Notes: generated by a model not told the origin, from the sequence alone. A stretch of 64,000 nucleotides of DNA from Bursaphelenchus xylophilus (GCA_904066235.2 CAJFCV020000003.1:1736001-1800000); one strand, 5' to 3'. Shown: positions 32,740-43,102, counted from the stretch's first letter. Numbers and translations: made by a program.

Positions 32740-33065
32740 TTATTGGTGGACCTGCCCTTTGTCTCCGGCTCCGGCTGTGGGCTCCCAGAGCCGGAGCCGA
32801 GGCGAAATTTAGAGCTCCGGCTCGGATTTAAAGAGCTCTCCGGCACCGGCTCCCGTGCAAACTTTTTCTTAAAAAGTATTTTCCAAAAATAAAAGTTATT
32901 AGTGCCAGAGATGACCCAACGTTTTTGAGCCAAGTCGTAAGTACGCAACACACCCGTCCCAAATTTTTTCAAGCAATTGGACGAAATCTTTACTTTTCAC
33001 AACGCTGAGAAGCCTGGCTTCGACTTTGGGCTCAGGAGCCGGAGCCGGCTCCGAAGCCGTGGCTA
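32740..33065. repeat. GGAGCC-rich inverted low-complexity element
   Basis: CCGGCTCCGGCTGTGGGCTC in the left part and GAGCCGGAGCCGGCTCCGAA in the right part face each other around an AT-rich centre. The arrangement resembles the GGGCC element at 13239, but I found no clean TIR or target duplication. Confidence 0.6.
32889..32894 (+). terminator. Poly(A) signal candidate of copy 1
   Basis: AATAAA 152 bases past the stop codon, inside the GGAGCC-rich repeat. Confidence 0.35.
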
Positions 33066-33290
33066 TCTCCATTTTCTTTTTAAAAAATCCATCCACATCT
33101 GACAATAGGTTATGTATAATATTATTTTAAAATTTATTTTTTTAGTATTTCAAAAGGAAGATAAGAGCATTTTTAACCTTTGAAATCCGCTTGGCATTGA
33201 ATACTTTGAGCCGGCGCACCTTTGATTTCCTTCGCTATCAGCCGCAAAGCTGCCTTAGATTGCTCAACGCGCTGAACGTTTGTTTTGACA

Positions 33291-33297
33291 GATAATC
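33291..33297 (+). promoter_or_regulatory. GATA motif upstream of copy 2
   Basis: GATAATC, 54 bases before the ATG. It parallels the GATA boxes before copy 1. Confidence 0.3.
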
Positions 33298-33350
33298 AAA
33301 GTTCCTATGCACACCCAAGACAATGGAATGACTATTGTAATAACTAAGCT

Positions 33351-36300
33351 ATGCGGGCTTGTCAACATTACGCATTATTATTGCCTTTACTACTGTGTAA
33401 TTCACAAACTCTAGCCTCTAAAACTCTATTGACCAGAACCGAAAATAAAGCTCAAAAAACTGTAGCCTACGTTGGCGTAATATCAGTTGGGAATCAAAAT
33501 TTTAATGTCGAGTTTAACTTGGTTTCATCGGCGTTGTTTGTGCCAGAGTGCAAGGAAAGAAGTGTTTATCGTAAGTGAAACAGTGACAATTGAATATTCC
33601 AACTTACTTGCAGCTGAAGATCTCATAAGCTGTTGCAATGGCGCCTGTAATAATAGAAACACGTTTATCAGAAAGGATTCAAGGACATTTCACGAGTGTA
33701 AGTTGCAGTTAAACTTGCTGACCGGGTTAGAAGGGGATTTGAAGTGGGACCGACCGGTCGGAGAAGACAAAAAGACCAACGAGAAAGGTACACTCCATTT
33801 CAAAATGATAGACACGCCTATAAAATCTGCAATTGCGGCGTCGACGTGCAGTTGACGGATACGAAACCTTTACAGATTGAAAGAGGAGGTTCGAAAACCT
33901 ATACCAAAAAATAATCTTTTTTATTGCACTGCAATTGCACTTTGCACAAAAGATTTTCCAAATTTTGGGTGTTTCAAAAAGATAGACACGGTTGCTATTT
34001 TTGCTAAAAACTTGCGAGTATGGGCCCCATAGGGCCTGAAATTATTAGTACGACTGTATTGCAACTGTCTGGACTTTATTGAGTTCAAAACGCCCGAATT
34101 TTTGTGCAATTTTCCCGGAATTGCACACATACTTCCGTTTTGTGCAATCTGGCCTGCATCTTTCAGAAGTCCACTTTCTATGGGCATAGACAGTGCAGAT
34201 GCGACCTATCATGTGTTATGGACTAGATCCAGTCAGTTTTCACTGGTATGCAACAAATAAATGCGTGGAAATTGCAACGAAAACTGATTTCGCAACGATA
34301 GTCGTCACTTTTAAAGCTCCTCAAGCGGGTGCCTGTGGTTTTCACAACCCAAAAAGCTCCGAACTATCTTGGCGATCAGCAAACAAACGTTATTAAGTAA
34401 GCCTTGTGTCCAGGCTCCGTCGGGCCAACGCCAGAAAAGGTGAAGTTTCCAAAAAACCCTTTTTGACCCATTTTTAAGCCTATTTCGCATAGTTTCGCAA
34501 AGTTTTGTGCACTGCGGACCCGCTAAAGCAGAGCTGCATATGCTACAGACCTAAACGTTTTTACGAGAACCTAAACATTGCACTCATGAAGTTTTTCTTC
34601 GCATCTAGCTTGTTTCGAAACGTAGGGCAGCCTTCAAAGCTGACCATGTAGCAGCCGAATCAGTTTTCGTTGCAATTTCCACGCATTAATTTGTTGCCTA
34701 CCCGCACGATAGGCCGCATCTGCACTGTCTGTGCCCATAGAAAGTGGACTTCTGAAAGATGCAGGCCAGATTGCACAAAACGGAAGTATGTGTGCAATTC
34801 CGGGAAAATTGCACAAAAATTCGGGCGTTTTGAACTCAATAAAGTCCAGACAGTTGCAATACAGTCGTACTAATAATTTCAGGCCCTATGGGGCCCATAC
34901 TCGCAAGTTTTTAGCAAAAATAGCAACCGTGTCTATCTTTTTGAAACACCCAAAATTTGGAAAATCTTTTGTGCAAAGTGCAATTGCAGTGCAATAAAAA
35001 AGATTATTTTTTGGTATAGGTTTTCGAACCTCCTCTTTCAATCTGTAAAGGTTTCGTATCCGTCAACTGCACGTCGACGCCGCAATTGCAAATTTTATAG
35101 GCGTGTCTATTATTTTGAAATGGAGTGTATTTATTCGCACCACAGCAGGAAAAAAGTGACTATAAAATGACCATAGCCGTGGCTTTTATAGGGAATGAGC
35201 AAACTTATGCAAATTTGGGTCTAGGGCCAACATGCCCCACTTCCTTTCGGCTGGTTTCTCCATGAAGTCGAGGGGCCGGGTTGCTGGGATTGGCTCGGAG
35301 AAGGTTGGTTCCACATCTGAAAATTTTCGAGTCAACTTGGCGGGAGAGCGACGCGGATGTCGCAGAGAGGAGTTGGGTACGGAGCAGTTCTGGACTTCCA
35401 TGGTGAGATTCGAGGAGGACCTGCGGGGGTGCCGACCGAGTAGAGACGCTTGCGGATTGTGGTACTGTCGAGAAAATAATGTGGCCTCATCGCAGTGACG
35501 CGCAAAGTTTCCAGCGCTGCCTAGCCATCGCACAGCAATAATGGGCGAAAGGCGCGACGAATCCAGTTCTCCAGACAAATAAGTGAAATTGTAATCAACG
35601 AGGTGTTGATTAGTTGGAAATTGGGACTTGGGAAATTAACTTGGGACATGTGAAAGCTTAGATATTTCTTTCCGATCCATCTTTGAGTAGCTACCTTTTA
35701 CGATGCTGTGGCCAATACAAGCCGCTGTTCTGCAGAGACGGCGGACATTTGCCCCTTGAAAAGTCCAGATTTTGTGTGCGATTGCAAGGAGGCTAGACAT
35801 TTTGCTGCGACAAATCCACACTATTTTCCCGACAGTCTGATAAAAAGATGCATAGAATGCACCCACTCGGACAAAAGATCCCTTCTCTGACCAAAAAAAA
35901 ACGTTCATAACTTGTCCTTTCAGCTCCCAATGATGAACAAATTTCCGTTCCATTTCAATGTGCAACTGTCGCAGCCGAAATGGGCGTCGATCAATTCAAA
36001 CCGTTCCCTCACTACAAGCCTGGCCCGTTCGCAAAAGCCGTCTCATTTGCGTTGGCGCAAGCCATGCCGGATTGTTACTGGGACGTCGATTTCGACGGAG
36101 TGCTTGGCTTAAACCTTATCCATAGCAAAAATCTTCCATCGCCAATGATGGCTTTACTGGCCCAAGGAGGGTTCGCGAAGAAAATCTTAACATTTTTCGT
36201 TTTAAAACCGAGCCCAATTAATTTGGTGGATGGCGTCGTCACAGTCGGAGATATAGATGAGAAATGTGAGGTCCCGGAGGTGATCTGGCCAGTTTTTCGG

Positions 36301-38890
36301 AATATGGGATGGATCTTTCGAATTCCGGAATTTCGTGTGAATGGCCGACAATTTCCGGATTCTGGAACGATTTATACTGTAAGAACTACCAAAAAAATAA
36401 GTTTGTCTACATAATTGGGGCCTTTGTCATCAGCCTGTCGGGAAAATAGTGAGAAAATGAACTGCGCGATCGGCACAGCGACGTTGCGCTCACTATATTC
36501 CCGACAGACTTACAAAACATGTGCAATCGGGATTTTCAGTCTGTCGGCGAAATAATGACTAGATTGTCGGTGGATCTTGCTTCAGAATACTGAAGCCGCA
36601 ACGTAGCGCACGGATAGCTTACAGTCTGATAAAGTACCCACGTAGAATATATTCTGTACCTTTATGAGCTCGGAATAACACACAACGACAATAGTATACT
36701 GTGACAATAACAATATCTCAAGATTAATGCCATCGATCAAAGGCGATTCCTGGTTTGGTCAAAAAAGATATCCTGGACAGAGGATATCTCAAGGACAGCA
36801 TCTTAAGCAAGGTAAATCTGGATGTCCAAGTCTTGTCCTAAGGGACTAGAACCTTCTTACGAATCATACTTTACAACAGAAGTGCGTCATAAGCCAAAGG
36901 TCGCCCTATGCGTAAATATGTTGGCGGAAAAAGAACATATGACTGAGTGAGTCATCAAGGGCCAGGATAATCATCCTGAACTAGCACGAAGTCCGTATTC
37001 GTTGAGTTCACTAGATCGGAAAACCTCCGATCTAACTCCTTTACCCTTTTTCAACAAGTCAACGCCTTGGGGAAGCTTGGAAGAATGATGACAGAGTTGA
37101 TGATCAACTCTAACCTCTGCGCCGGTAATATAAGGCGCCCAACGCGGTGTAAAATTGGTGTTTATATATTACAACTCCCACTGAAAGCTACGGAATTATC
37201 AAGAGGACAGAAGACAGCTCAAATAATAACGTCTCACTTACGTCCCTCCATTAACATTTTTACGCATTTGCATCTCACCTTTTCCCCCGGGAATTTCACA
37301 AGTCTTTCCATCTGGATCAGGGCCATCCTTCGCCAACGTATGTGTATGGCAGAGCACTCCTCAGGAGGGACCTTGGGTGATTTGGTGGATGGCGGCGATT
37401 CCAGCTCGCTTTCATCATCATCGTCAAGGATGATAGGGTTCTTCTCACGTCCGAGAGCCATCTGAAACCAGAAAAACTCAATACAACGACAAGATTGCGC
37501 CATGCGATCACAAGAAACCATCCGTGGTTACATACCTTCTCGGCTGTGGTTCCGAACTTACGTAGGCCCCGGCAGGCCCAGATCTGGTGATCGACTGGAT
37601 GCCTTACGGACACGTTGTAATATCCTTCATTATCGGGATAAGCCTTAGGATACGAGAAATAACGCGGATTATTACAATGAAGTGACGCCGAACAAGAGGT
37701 GGGTTGGATATCCAGGAAACATTTTAACATAGTTAGATGAATAAGTGGGAGCGCGACGCCCTACCACTGCCTTACCTCGTGGGCTGCTTGACTAGACTGC
37801 CGGTGGATCTCGCTTCAGAATATTGAAGCCGTAGCCCAAGGATAGCTTGCAATCTAATAAAATACCCATGTAGAATACGCCAAAAACAGGGGCCGCTGAT
37901 CCCCTAGAGCGTCCACTCAGACCCTTTTGGGTCAGCTTGGACTTCCTCGGTTTTAGTTGCCTCCCTCAGGTTTTTACAATTATATATAAAATGCGAAGCA
38001 GCCTGTGACCCTGAGGTTTTTCAAATTAAAACTTTCTAAATCGACTTACCCGGATTGGCTCCTTTTGTGGGCTGGCTGGGCGAGGCGGCTGGCACTGGAT
38101 CAGTGGCTCTACAATTGGAAGACGCAAAGAGATTTGCGCCTGTCCGAACCCGGAATGCCCGTTTTCCAGACCTTTTGCATTGGCCTAGTTTCCCATTATT
38201 ACGCCCCCTTTCCGGCTTCCGATCCGGCCAGGTTTCTTTTCCCCCACCTTTTTGGCCGAGATTGAGCCCTCTGGCCGAGATTGAATCCCTGATAAGGCGT
38301 CTTGTGGCCGATCGCGGCCGGATTCCTTTTGCAAATTTGAGTGCTCTTCGCTTGCTTGGATCACGCCATTGCGTTTTTGTCCTCTTCGCCTGTTACTCTA
38401 ATGCGAAAAGCAAGTTAATTTTGCCGCGACACAATTCATCTCGGCGTGCGATTTTCGATGCGACAGAGTGCTCATTATTTTCCCGACAGACTGATGTACA
38501 GAACCAACATAAACATTCTCCTTTCAGGCAACTGTCGATTTGAACACTGACTTCTTCTTTGTTCCGGTCGACGTTTTCGGCTTCATTATTGATTGCACGG
38601 GAGCTAAATCACTTCCAAATACCGACCGCTTTTACCTTCCCGACGCCAGCGGCCAAACAATGTCAATTTCAGCAGCTGAAGACCAACAGATTTCGATCAA
38701 ATTTTCTGATTTGTGCGACCAAGCGCTTTTGGATGAGGGCTGTGTTCTGAATGTGTTTCTGACGCCCGCAGGGGCTTCGACTTCGTTTATTTTTGGAACT
38801 CCTGTGTTGTATGATCATTGTTTTATTTTGGATTATGCAGGAAGCATGTCGTTCGCAAGAAAGAAAGATCACGAGCCATCAAACAAATAA
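33351..38890 (+). CDS. Pepsin-family (A1) protein lacking the catalytic centre, copy 2
   Basis: Exons 33351-33570, 33614-33697, 35924-36378 and 38528-38890 join in phase to 373 residues. The structure equals copy 1: same intron phases, an identical 84-base second exon length, and third exons of 455 and 458 bases. Signal peptide MRACQHYALLLPLLLCNSQT. YVGVISVGNQNFNVEF is followed by NLVSS where pepsins have DTGSS. CCNGACNNRNTF is shared with copy 1; the flap is again absent. DFDGVLGLN and the second-site VDLNT (Asp kept) follow, and the C-terminal strand is FIFGTPVLYDHCFILDYAGS. It adds a short charged tail, KKDHEPSNK. The third and fourth exons are separated by introns of 2.2 and 2.1 kb filled with repeats; copy 1 has 0.7-kb introns there. 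A GATA box (33291-33297) precedes the ATG by 54 bases. Confidence 0.83.
33788..35131. repeat. 1.3-kb fold-back element in an intron of copy 2
   Basis: Arms 33788-34310 and 34640-35131 are inverted. The 267-base stretch 33921-34187 is an exact mirror of 34731-34997 at the protein level in all 88 codons. The left arm carries an extra ~35 bases near 34212-34246. The outer ends read GTACACTCCATTTCAAAATG and CATTTTGAAATGGAGTGTA... The mirror 88-codon frames are a by-product, not genes. Confidence 0.9.
35186..35450 (-). other. Coding-like minus-strand open stretch, uncertain
   Basis: The minus frame reads an internal duplication, RHPRRSSSNLT and RHPRRSPAKLT, 26 residues apart, then FMEKPAERKWGML. 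The base composition is more GC-rich than its surroundings. No splice signals tie it to a gene. It could be a captured exon or chance. Confidence 0.2.
35463..35580. mobile_element. MITE type A, degenerate
   Basis: CTGTCGAGAAAATAATGTGG at the left; the right end is reduced to GAATCCAGTTCTCCAGACA. Confidence 0.6.
35773..35843. mobile_element. MITE type A, right part
   Basis: CAAATCCACACTATTTTCCC then GACAGTCTGATA; left TIR absent. Confidence 0.7.
36430..36512. mobile_element. MITE type B, 83-bp deleted form
   Basis: CATCAGCCTGTCGGGAAAAT and ATTCCCGACAGACTT with only about 40 bases of interior. In intron 36379-38527. Confidence 0.8.
36545..37895. repeat. 1.3-kb segment bounded by ~95-bp direct repeats
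   Basis: The repeat at about 36549-36648 (GTCGGTGGATCTTGCTTCAG to CCCACGTAGAATA) recurs at about 37797-37892 (GCCGGTGGATCTCGCTTCAG to CCCATGTAGAATA) in the same orientation. Between them is a minus-strand gene-like ORF. This could be the remnant of a small LTR-type or other transposon. Confidence 0.6.
37190..37730 (-). CDS. Small hypothetical protein, possibly transposon-borne
   Basis: Minus-strand exons 37730-37536 and 37461-37279 join in phase 0 through GTATG and TTTCAG sites. A third acceptor (TTTCAG at about 37196) would add three codons and a stop, giving about 129 residues. The N-terminal 65 residues contain spaced Cys and His (CSASLHCNNPRYF, VRHPVDHQIWACRG). The second exon has an acidic run (LDDDDESELE). 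I recognise no domain. It lies in an intron of the protease-like gene, on the other strand, between direct repeats. A first exon further upstream is possible because GAGGTAAGGCAG lies before the ATG. Confidence 0.35.
38400..38494. mobile_element. MITE type B, right part
   Basis: GCGAAAAGCAAGTTAATTTT and GAGTGCTCATTATTTTCCCG with the intact right TIR; the left end is lost. 32 bases before exon 38528. Confidence 0.8.
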
Positions 38891-38898
38891 ATTTTCCC

Positions 38899-38904
38899 AA
38901 TAAA
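38899..38904 (+). terminator. Poly(A) signal of copy 2
   Basis: AATAAA 9 bases past the stop codon. Confidence 0.5.
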
Positions 38905-39082
38905 GTTATGATTTAGAATGGAATTACTCTAACAAATACTCTTGTAAATGTGACGCTCAGATTTTACGAATAATATGTACTTCTATGCAAAAAAAAACAA
39001 TTTTTTTTTAAAACTTTTGACCTAAAAATGACGGTCTTTTCTGCAAACCGTGAGCTATGCGTCTTATGAAAAATTTTATTTG

Positions 39083-39382
39083 TGTGTCCAGAAAATGTGC
39101 CACAATGACACTGGTTTAAAATGCGCTGGTAGTATAAAAAACGCCTGTATATGGCTAGGAGTACTCCGAAGAGCACGACAAATGATTTTGGAATTTCAAG
39201 CGTTTTTGTGGCAGGAAAAATCCAAAAAATCCGTCATCCAAAATTGCATACAGCAAGAATCTTGCACGTGAATTTTGTTGTGGGTACTTTAAGGAGTACT
39301 CCTAGCCATAAACAGCCGTTGTTTTCACCACTGAGGCATATTAAGCGGTTTTCATCGTGACACATTTTCTGGACGTATTAAG
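39083..39382. mobile_element. TIR element, GTCCAGAAAATGTG family
   Basis: GTGTCCAGAAAATGTGCCAC at the left and GTGACACATTTTCTGGACG at the right; CTAGGAGTACTCC and GGAGTACTCCTAG are inner inverted parts. A sister copy lies at 56912-57233. Confidence 0.75.
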
Positions 39383-39414
39383 GACCATAATACAAAGTGT
39401 CCCCAAAAAGTCGA

Positions 39415-39476
39415 CATGTTATACGATGAAACATTTATAAACGAGTTTTGGAAATGTTTCATCGTATAATATGTCC
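39415..39476. repeat. Short palindrome TTATACGATGAAACAT
   Basis: ACATGTTATACGATGAAACA and mirror TGTTTCATCGTATAATATGT around a 19-base loop. Confidence 0.75.
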
Positions 39477-39530
39477 CCATAGAACTGAGAATCTCTTCTT
39501 ATTGTGTGGACTCCAAAAAAGGCCGTAACT

Positions 39531-39680
39531 ATCATTCTGTCGGGAAAATCACGAGCACAATGTCGCTGCGTCTCGCGTGGTTGAAGTGAAAAACAATTTG
39601 ATTTTACCGCGACGCAATTCGCTTTCGGAGATGCGATTTCCGATGCGACAGAGTGCTCATTACTTTCCCGACTGACTGAC
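39531..39680. mobile_element. MITE type B
   Basis: ATCATTCTGTCGGGAAAATC and GAGTGCTCATTACTTTCCCG. Both TIRs carry private changes. Confidence 0.88.
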
Positions 39681-39683
39681 ATC

Positions 39684-40370
39684 AGAATTTTCATAAAGTG
39701 CATGGGCATTTGTCGCATTCCACACAGCGCACAAAAAACCTCCATTTTGCACCGTTCATTTTGCTTTTTCTTTGGTTTTTGCACAAAATATTGCTGCGAC
39801 GAAGGCAAGTTTCAAAACACATAAATCTCGAGCTAGATATAAATTTCCGCTCTATCACAAAACCCCTCTCAATCTTTCTCTCGTCTCACTCTTTCATTCC
39901 GTTTGCCCAAAATAAAAAATGCTTATTCATCAAACACACAAAATCATGTTGAGAAACAAAACGAATATGAATGACGTTTTGATTTCTCAACACGTAGTCA
40001 CGACTGTTCCTCCTATTTTTCCAATTTCAGTGTGGAAGAATCGAGAACCATTCCGTTGGGAGTTGTGGTCTGAACGGGTTTGGAAATAAATTAGAATTAT
40101 CGATATCGACTAAAACACGAGATGGTGTTTTGAATTTTATAAAAAAAATTGTTTTTTTACGGAAAAATCATGTTTTCTAAAAATAAATTTTCTATGAAAA
40201 ATGGTTTTTGTTTCTAACATAAGCGAAAAACATTTTCGCAAAAGGGGTTTTTTGTACGAAAGTTTGTCTGTATTACACAGGTTCTTCCTAATTGTAAGAT
40301 TTTCGGTTTACAACGGTGTATATTTTTGTTACGGACAAGTTAAGTGCGTACGTTGTGACGCTCAAATTTT
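39684..40370. other. Intergenic, no gene seen
   Basis: CATAAAGTGCATGGGCATTT at about 39694 resembles the sequence at 25358-25500, a further dispersed repeat. The rest is AT-rich. Confidence 0.4.
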
Positions 40371-40373
40371 GGC

Positions 40374-40624
40374 TACAGTGAGGGACCTGATCCAATGGCA
40401 AAAAACGTCTCAGTTTGCATCGCGGAAGGGACCAAAATGACTCCAAGCCCTTCCCTTCTCTAAGCTAAAAAACTCCGCTTTGAAAAGCGCGCCCTTTCCT
40501 TCAAGGCGGGCTCTTCAAAGCGGGGGTTTTTAGCTTACGGAAGGGAAGGGTTTGGAGACATTTCGGTCCCTTCCTGGATGCAAAATGAGACGTTTTTTGC
40601 CATTGGATCCGGTCCCTCACTGTA
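40374..40624. mobile_element. Family C palindromic MITE, best-preserved
   Basis: TA, CAGTGAGGGACCTGATCC ... GGATCCGGTCCCTCACTG, TA. This copy shows the TA target duplication most clearly. The halves are mirror images around 40498. Confidence 0.9.
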
Positions 40625-40711
40625 AATGCAGACCTTGTTTTAAGACTTCTTTTAAGCTTTTAGGCTCATGCTTTTCAGGCTGAATGTTCAAAACTTTTCA
40701 CATTTCCTGTC

Positions 40712-40780
40712 TATCAGTCTACCGGGAAAATGACCTGGATTTGCCGCGCCTTGCAATCGCCCATCATCGCTTTGCGAGTA
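40712..40780. mobile_element. MITE type A, left part
   Basis: ATCAGTCTACCGGGAAAATG, then CGCCCATCATCGCTTTGCGA; the right half is absent. Confidence 0.6.
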
Positions 40781-40916
40781 TCAACTAAAAATGTCCCAAG
40801 CCAAGCCCAAACCTTCCTTTTCGCGTCAAGCAATTTTTCTCACAAATTTCTCCCTTTCAATTTCGCGTGATTGATCACCTAATTTTAGGACAAGAGAAAG
40901 TTTGAAGATCCTTTAT

Positions 40917-40993
40917 ATCAGTTTGTAGAGAAAATAACGTGCATTTTGACAGCGTAGCGACATTGCGTTCGTTATTTTCTCGACAGGCTGATA
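40917..40993. mobile_element. Short deleted MITE of the same TIR family
   Basis: ATCAGTTTGTAGAGAAAATAA and TTATTTTCTCGACAGGCTGA, only 77 bp. The interior is too short to assign to type A or B. Confidence 0.7.
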
Positions 40994-41013
40994 AGACCTG
41001 TGCAATCGAGATT

Positions 41014-41180
41014 TAGGGTCCGTCGGGAAAATAATGTGGATTCGTCGCGACTTGGGATCGCCCATCATTCCTTCGCGAAGCTTCGCGACGGCTAGCCGCG
41101 GTTGGAGATTTGGTGTGCGACGATGACAAGGCGACAAATTTTACTGCGACAAATCCACATTATTTTCCCGACAGAATGAT
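41014..41180. mobile_element. MITE type A
   Basis: GTCCGTCGGGAAAATAATGT and ATTATTTTCCCGACAGAATG. The full-length interior GACGGCTAGCCGCGGTTGGA makes it a useful reference copy. Confidence 0.9.
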
Positions 41181-41181
41181 A

Positions 41182-41523
41182 GTAATTCCTCTTGACAATT
41201 TTTGGTTATGTCCTCAAAACCTTTTTTGATATGTAAGTATACATATACAATACATCTCCCCATCCAAACTCCACAATCTAATCCGATATACAATTTTTTC
41301 CCTCTTATTTCTCTCATTTTTTTGTGGAATGTAATTGTTTCCTCTTTATCTTTTAATTTCCATTCTGCTACGTCACTGCGACGGGAGCCTTGGCATATCA
41401 GATAGTGGCGGGGAGAAACAACGGAGAGGGGATTATCTCTCTTGGTTGAGGGGGAATTGGAAAATGGGGATGTTGTGAAAAAAGTGCTTCGAAAGTTTCA
41501 TTGGTATTTTGAGGGAAAATGCT
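41182..41523. other. Intergenic, no feature recognised
   Basis: AT-rich DNA without exon signals. Confidence 0.35.
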
Positions 41524-41675
41524 GCTAGTCTGTCGGGAAAATAATGAGCACGCTGTCGCATCGAAAATCGCATAGCCGCGGTGAATTGTGTAAAAATTCC
41601 AGAATAAATTGCTTTGTTCCAGCGACGCAAATGGCCCTGCGAAATTGTTCTCATCATTTTCTCGACGGACTGATA
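41524..41675. mobile_element. MITE type B
   Basis: CTAGTCTGTCGGGAAAATAA and TCATTTTCTCGACGGACTGA. Confidence 0.88.
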
Positions 41676-41829
41676 CAATAAATGAGATCTAGGATGTGAA
41701 AGCGTTTCGCTAAAATTCCAAGGACTTTCTTGAGCTAATCCGTTGGCAGCGGAAGCTTTTTATTCTGTAGGCTATCCCATCTGTTTGTGCATAATTGAAA
41801 CAAATCCTAAATAATAATATTATTTGCAA

Positions 41830-42280
41830 GGGAAGTACCCCAAGTGCGACGCTCGGATTTTCTTTAAATTTTGCACACACGTCGGCCATAAACTAAATAT
41901 CAATTCCTGAAAGTTTTAGCTCGCGCTTTGCAAGCGCCACCGAGATATTGAAGCATCTTTGCCGCCGAGAGAGTACGCTAAAAGCGGAGAGTGGTCAAAG
42001 AGAAAAACGCTTTTTGGCCACAACTTTGGCAGTTTCGTGCGGAAAATTTTGATTTTTTGTAGAAACATTATCCTTTACGGTTGGAATAGGCATGACACTT
42101 TTCGTGCCGAAATTCGGCAAAAAGTCCTAAATTTCCGCCGACTTTCGATCTAAAAATCTCGGTTGTTTCTGCAAAGCGCGAGCTACGATTTTCGCATATA
42201 TTTTGGAAAAAATTATTCTAAATTTGTGCCAAGTTTCGTCAAAATCTGAGCGTCGCACTTAGGGTGCTTCCCCTGTTAGT
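41830..42280. mobile_element. Family D element, full length
   Basis: CAAGGGAAGTACCCCAAGTG at the left, CTTAGGGTGCTTCCCCTG at the right. The interior contains GAGAGAGTACGCTAAAAGCG and two AAAGCGCGAGCTA-type blocks in opposite orientation. Confidence 0.8.
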
Positions 42281-42465
42281 TAGTTCATGAAGCCGCTCGA
42301 GTGATTTCTGCGATGTGAGAGGCGACTCATGGTTTGTGTGACGGCCCAAGAAAAAGCAAATTGCATGGTGCAAAAAGCAATGAAAAAATTGTACGGTACT
42401 TTGCGACTTGTTCTACAGAGGTTTCGCTGTATCTGCATTTTTTTTTGCTTCTGTACCTCAATTAC

Positions 42466-42553
42466 AGAGCAATTCATTTTTCAGCGACACAATTCATTTT
42501 GCGAAGCCATTTTAGATGCGCCATGACGCTCGTTATTTTCCCGACAGACTGAG
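42466..42553. mobile_element. MITE type B, right part
   Basis: GCGACACAATTCATTTTGCG and CGTTATTTTCCCGACAGACTG; left end missing. Confidence 0.75.
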
Positions 42554-42740
42554 AGCGATTCACGAAGTCGCCGGAGCGATTTCGGCGACATGCACTGTGC
42601 GAAAACAAAATTTCACTTTGCACTGTGCGATTTCTTGCTTTTCGCACCGTGCAATAGGCTTTTTCGAGCTGCCGCACCCTCACTTTTTCTGCACTGTGCA
42701 AACGCCAAGAATCAATCCAGCGACTTTACGAACGGACTAG
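42554..42740. mobile_element. CTAGTCC-family element
   Basis: ATTCACGAAGTCGCCGGAGC at the left end (outer bases eroded) and GACTTTACGAACGGACTAG then TA at the right. It directly follows the MITE remnant. Confidence 0.7.
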
Positions 42741-42759
42741 TATCGAAAAAAACTCCGCG

Positions 42760-43065
42760 AATCCCCCCGATGACTCTTCCATTCCCTCTCCTTGTTTGTC
42801 GGTAGTCAACGAAGAACCGACGAAAATCAGTGAAGGGAGAGAGAGAGCGAAAAAAGGGAACCATGTTCAGTTTTGTCGAGTCAAACGCCGCCCCATTCTG
42901 TACAGAGAAAAGGAAAGAAAGAAATTTGCGTTGATCGCGCGCATTTTTCGAACCTTCTCGCGACTTTTGACGGGGTTTGGAATAACCGCTGTGCAAACGG
43001 AGGCAAATCCAATGGGATATATTGGTTTAGGAGGTGTTTTTTTGGTGAGAAGATCAAAAATTTTT
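42760..43065 (+). other. GC-richer unique stretch, possible 5' exon, unproven
   Basis: An open frame of 94 codons from 42796 includes MGYIGLGGVFL near its end; GGTGAG at about 43046 could be a donor. There is no downstream exon, so it is only a candidate. Confidence 0.2.
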
Positions 43066-43102
43066 CTATTTTTTTTTTGAAATTTAAATTTTTTTCTTTA
43101 AT

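Noticed and set aside
33921..34187. 88-codon minus frame identical to a plus frame at 34731-34997
   Set aside because: Looks like a duplicated gene but is simply the two arms of an inverted repeat; no start context, splice site or domain.
36545..36660. Additional MITE left end (CAGTCTGTCGGCGAAATAATG at 36538)
   Set aside because: Only one TIR-like end is present and the sequence after it belongs to the direct repeat; not counted as a copy.
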